DNA of 52,736 bases from NCBI GenBank assembly GCA_041082235.1, contig JBDOIG010000091.1, forward strand, positions 1 to 52,736, given 5' to 3'. This document shows, piece after piece, positions 50,749-52,736 of the stretch (its first letter is position 1; every line of letters begins with the position of its first letter). The notes beneath the pieces are model-generated. The model was given only the letters and a program-made list of their open reading frames with translations. It was not told where the DNA came from and made no database searches. The DNA is from CALJEL01 sp041082235. Lineage in GTDB: Bacteria > Nitrospirota > Thermodesulfovibrionia > Thermodesulfovibrionales > CALJEL01. Made by a program: the position numbers and the translations under genes.

Positions 50749-50836
50749 GTATTTACAACAAGAAATGTAGTGGCCATCTGACATGTAACGATAAGAAATA
50801 ATCTGATATTCAAAGAAAGTTATAGGGAGGAGAAAC

Positions 50837-52144
50837 ATGAGTCTAATTGAAAAGATCAAATCAAAAAAAGCAAACGTGGGTATTATAGGACTTGGTTATG
50901 TAGGTCTTCCTCTTGCAATTGAATTTTGTAAGGCAGGATTTTCAGTGAAAGGTTTTGATGTGGATGAAGAAAAAGTTGAGCTCCTCAGGAATGGTAAAAG
51001 TTATATAAAACATATAAACTCCTATAAGCTCGTGGAATGTGGGGACCTTTTTGTACCAACTTCTGATTTTTCAGGACTTCGTGAGATGGATTGTATCTTA
51101 ATTTGTGTACCAACTCCTCTTAACAGTCACAGAGAACCTGACCTTACCTATGTAGTTAATACTGCTAAAATAGTATCAAGATACCTCAGAAAAAACCAGC
51201 TTGTTGTGCTTGAATCCACTACGTATCCTGGTACTACAGAGGAAGTGATGAAGGCAATACTGGAGGAATCGGGGCTGAAGGCGGGTGATGAGTTCTTTCT
51301 TGCCTATTCACCTGAAAGAGAGGATCCAAACAATACTGATTTTACAACGCGCACCATACCCAAGGTGGTTGGAGGATATTCAAAAAAATGTCTTGAGGTA
51401 GCAAAAACACTCTATGAAATGGTGGTGATGAAGGTAGTCCCTGTATCCTCCCCTCGAGTAGCTGAAGCATCAAAACTCCTTGAGAACATTTATAGAGCTG
51501 TCAATATTGCATTGGTTAATGAACTGAAGATGCTTTTTGATAGAATAGGAATAGACATATGGGAGGTAATAGAGGCTGCAAAGACAAAGCCTTTTGGATT
51601 TCAAGCATTTTATCCTGGCCCGGGACTCGGAGGTCACTGTATTCCTATAGATCCATTTTATCTAACCTGGAAAGCAAGGGAGTATGGATTTAATACCAAG
51701 TTTATTGAATTAGCAGGTGAGATTAACACACACATGCCTTACTATGTTGTAGAAAAAGTGGTTCAGGTGCTGAATAATTTTAAGGTTCCTGTAAATGGTG
51801 CAACAATACTTATTCTTGGGGTTGCATATAAAAGAGATATAGATGACCAAAGGGAATCTCCGGCCTTGAAGATCATTCAGCTGCTAAAGGAAAAAGGTGC
51901 AGCGGTAAAGTATAATGATCCCTATGTACCTGTCTGTCGTGGTCATCGTCATTATCCTGATATAAATATGAAGTCTGTTGAGTTATCAGAAGAAATCTTA
52001 AGAATAACAGACTTGGTCTTACTTGTTACCGATCATTCTGTGTATGACTATACTTTTATCGAAAAATATGCAAATTGTATAATTGATACTCGAAATGCCT
52101 TTGCACGGCACGGGATTAACAGTAAAAAGATTTTCAAGGCATGA
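50837..52144 (+). CDS. nucleotide-sugar dehydrogenase (UDP-GlcNAc/UDP-ManNAc dehydrogenase type, WbpA/WecC-like)
   Basis: 435 residues. Rossmann start GIIGLGYVGLPLA (about 15-27), LVVLESTTYPGTTEE, AYSPERED, central helix and catalytic Cys268 in PGPGLGGHCIPIDPFYLTW. C-terminal NAD-like domain ATILILGVAYKRDIDDQRESPAL. SPERED-N and HCIPIDP place it with the N-acetylhexosamine-6-dehydrogenases rather than UDP-glucose dehydrogenase (GGSCFPKD). It supplies a uronic acid sugar nucleotide to the polymer. Strong GGGAGGAG ribosome site. Confidence 0.93.
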   Translation: MSLIEKIKSKKANVGIIGLGYVGLPLAIEFCKAGFSVKGFDVDEEKVELLRNGKSYIKHINSYKLVECGDLFVPTSDFSGLREMDCILICVPTPLNSHREPDLTYVVNTAKIVSRYLRKNQLVVLESTTYPGTTEEVMKAILEESGLKAGDEFFLAYSPEREDPNNTDFTTRTIPKVVGGYSKKCLEVAKTLYEMVVMKVVPVSSPRVAEASKLLENIYRAVNIALVNELKMLFDRIGIDIWEVIEAAKTKPFGFQAFYPGPGLGGHCIPIDPFYLTWKAREYGFNTKFIELAGEINTHMPYYVVEKVVQVLNNFKVPVNGATILILGVAYKRDIDDQRESPALKIIQLLKEKGAAVKYNDPYVPVCRGHRHYPDINMKSVELSEEILRITDLVLLVTDHSVYDYTFIEKYANCIIDTRNAFARHGINSKKIFKA

Positions 52145-52154
52145 CAGGAAAAAA

Positions 52155-52736
52155 ATGAATAAAGAATCTCCTTATGTATCAGTTATTATACCAGCATATA
52201 ATGAATCACGATTTATTGGCCTCTGTCTCGAATCCATAAAGAACCAGACTTATAATAAAGAAAGAATTGAGATTATTGTTGTTGATAATGGTTCTATAGA
52301 TAATACTGTAGAGATAGCAAGAAGATACACTGATAAGGTATTCATTGTTCCTAATGTCACGGTTGCAGCTTTAAGGAATTTGGGTGCAAGGAAGGCCTCG
52401 GGTGAGATACTTGCCTTTATTGATGCCGACTGTGTCGCAGAGCCTGAGTGGCTTGAAAGGTCAGTATATAGATTAAATGAAAGGAGATGTGTAACAGGTT
52501 CACAGATAGCTTTAAAAGATAACCTGTCATGGATTGAAAGGGCATGGTTTTCTCAGAGACTCAATGGTGTCAGAAAGGTAAATTATATTAATTCAGGCAA
52601 TCTGATAGTTCCTTATGATATTTTTATGAAAATAGGTGGTTTTAATGAAAGCCTTCATACAGGAGAGGACTATGAATTCTGTATGAGGGCCCAGAGATAT
52701 GTTGATATAATAAGTGATGATAGTATCAGGGTAGTT
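52155..52736 (+). CDS. GT2 family glycosyltransferase, 3'-truncated by window edge
   Basis: 194 residues visible; no stop before the last base. VSVIIPAYNESRFIG, VVDNGSIDNT, VAALRNLGARKASGEILAFIDADC (family blocks) and SGNLIVPYDIF, GEDYEFCMRA give a complete N-terminal GT-A domain with DAD metal site. It begins 11 bp after the dehydrogenase stop and probably shares its transcript. Confidence 0.92.
   Translation, partial: MNKESPYVSVIIPAYNESRFIGLCLESIKNQTYNKERIEIIVVDNGSIDNTVEIARRYTDKVFIVPNVTVAALRNLGARKASGEILAFIDADCVAEPEWLERSVYRLNERRCVTGSQIALKDNLSWIERAWFSQRLNGVRKVNYINSGNLIVPYDIFMKIGGFNESLHTGEDYEFCMRAQRYVDIISDDSIRVV

Noticed and set aside
50755..50800. Sigma-54-like TGG...T(G) sequence and a partial match to the intergenic repeats before the sugar dehydrogenase
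   Set aside because: The -12 element reads TG instead of GC, and only short stretches (GTAGTGGCC, GTATTTACAA) match, not paired arms.

Overview
The window reads as a gene-dense chromosome segment from a Gram-negative, probably anaerobic bacterium. The protein set (HydB/HydG-like flavin and iron-sulfur pair, inositol phospholipid genes, an EPS locus of the exosortase-A-associated type) and the AGG-rich, moderately AT-rich coding suggest a Nitrospirota (Thermodesulfovibrionia-like) or deltaproteobacterial lineage. That placement is inference from gene content; there is no rRNA marker. I saw no tRNA, IS element, prophage or CRISPR array.

Layout. (1) 1-5.3 kb: a 5'-truncated [4Fe-4S] subunit and its FAD/NAD/[2Fe-2S] partner, a ZIP metal transporter on the minus strand, then a plus-strand run hsp20 - inositol-1-phosphate synthase - CDP-alcohol phosphatidyltransferase - ribbon-helix-helix protein, and a convergent UspA gene. 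(2) 5.3-11.5 kb: a small Ala/Pro/Gln-rich lipoprotein with its own promoter and terminator, a structured leader with an intrinsic attenuator ahead of rimP-nusA-recG, a coiled-coil protein and a prepilin peptidase. Three related imperfect palindromes of about 130-160 bp sit at gene 3' ends here. (3) 11.5-17.7 kb: a PAS histidine kinase, facing a minus-strand operon of M24 peptidase - MoxR - DUF58 - transglutaminase (TgpA-like) genes whose ends all overlap. (4) 17.8-20.1 kb: a cytoplasmic histidine kinase and an NtrC-type sigma-54 activator. (5) 20.3-48.2 kb: a long co-directional exopolysaccharide locus. It opens with a perfectly spaced sigma-54 promoter and a receiver-like protein that lacks its phosphoacceptor Asp. 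These are followed by a polyprenyl glycosylphosphotransferase, an RfaH/UpxY-like antiterminator, export, chain-length, kinase and outer-membrane components, then many glycosyltransferases, FemAB/GNAT proteins, ATP-grasp enzymes, deacetylases, a flippase and an O-antigen-ligase-like protein. The gene set is that of exosortase-A-associated loci, but no exosortase and no PEP-CTERM protein is visible. (6) 48.2-52.7 kb: a minus-strand pair (secreted beta-sandwich-like protein and fibronectin-III lipoprotein) behind a cyclic-dinucleotide GEMM-I riboswitch with terminator, then plus-strand methyltransferase, nucleotide-sugar dehydrogenase and a truncated glycosyltransferase.

The standout system is the minus-strand unit at about 48.2-49.8 kb. 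A CRP/FNR-type palindrome is centred at -41.5 from the start site predicted by a -10 box. The leader folds as a GEMM-I aptamer with A at the position that is G20 in the Vc2 c-di-GMP aptamer, the state found in 3',3'-cGAMP-sensing GEMM-Ib RNAs. The 3' strand of aptamer stem P1 is the 5' arm of a 12-bp terminator, so ligand should turn the genes ON. Two signals thus appear to gate secretion of two surface proteins next to an EPS locus that has its own two-component/sigma-54 and antiterminator control.
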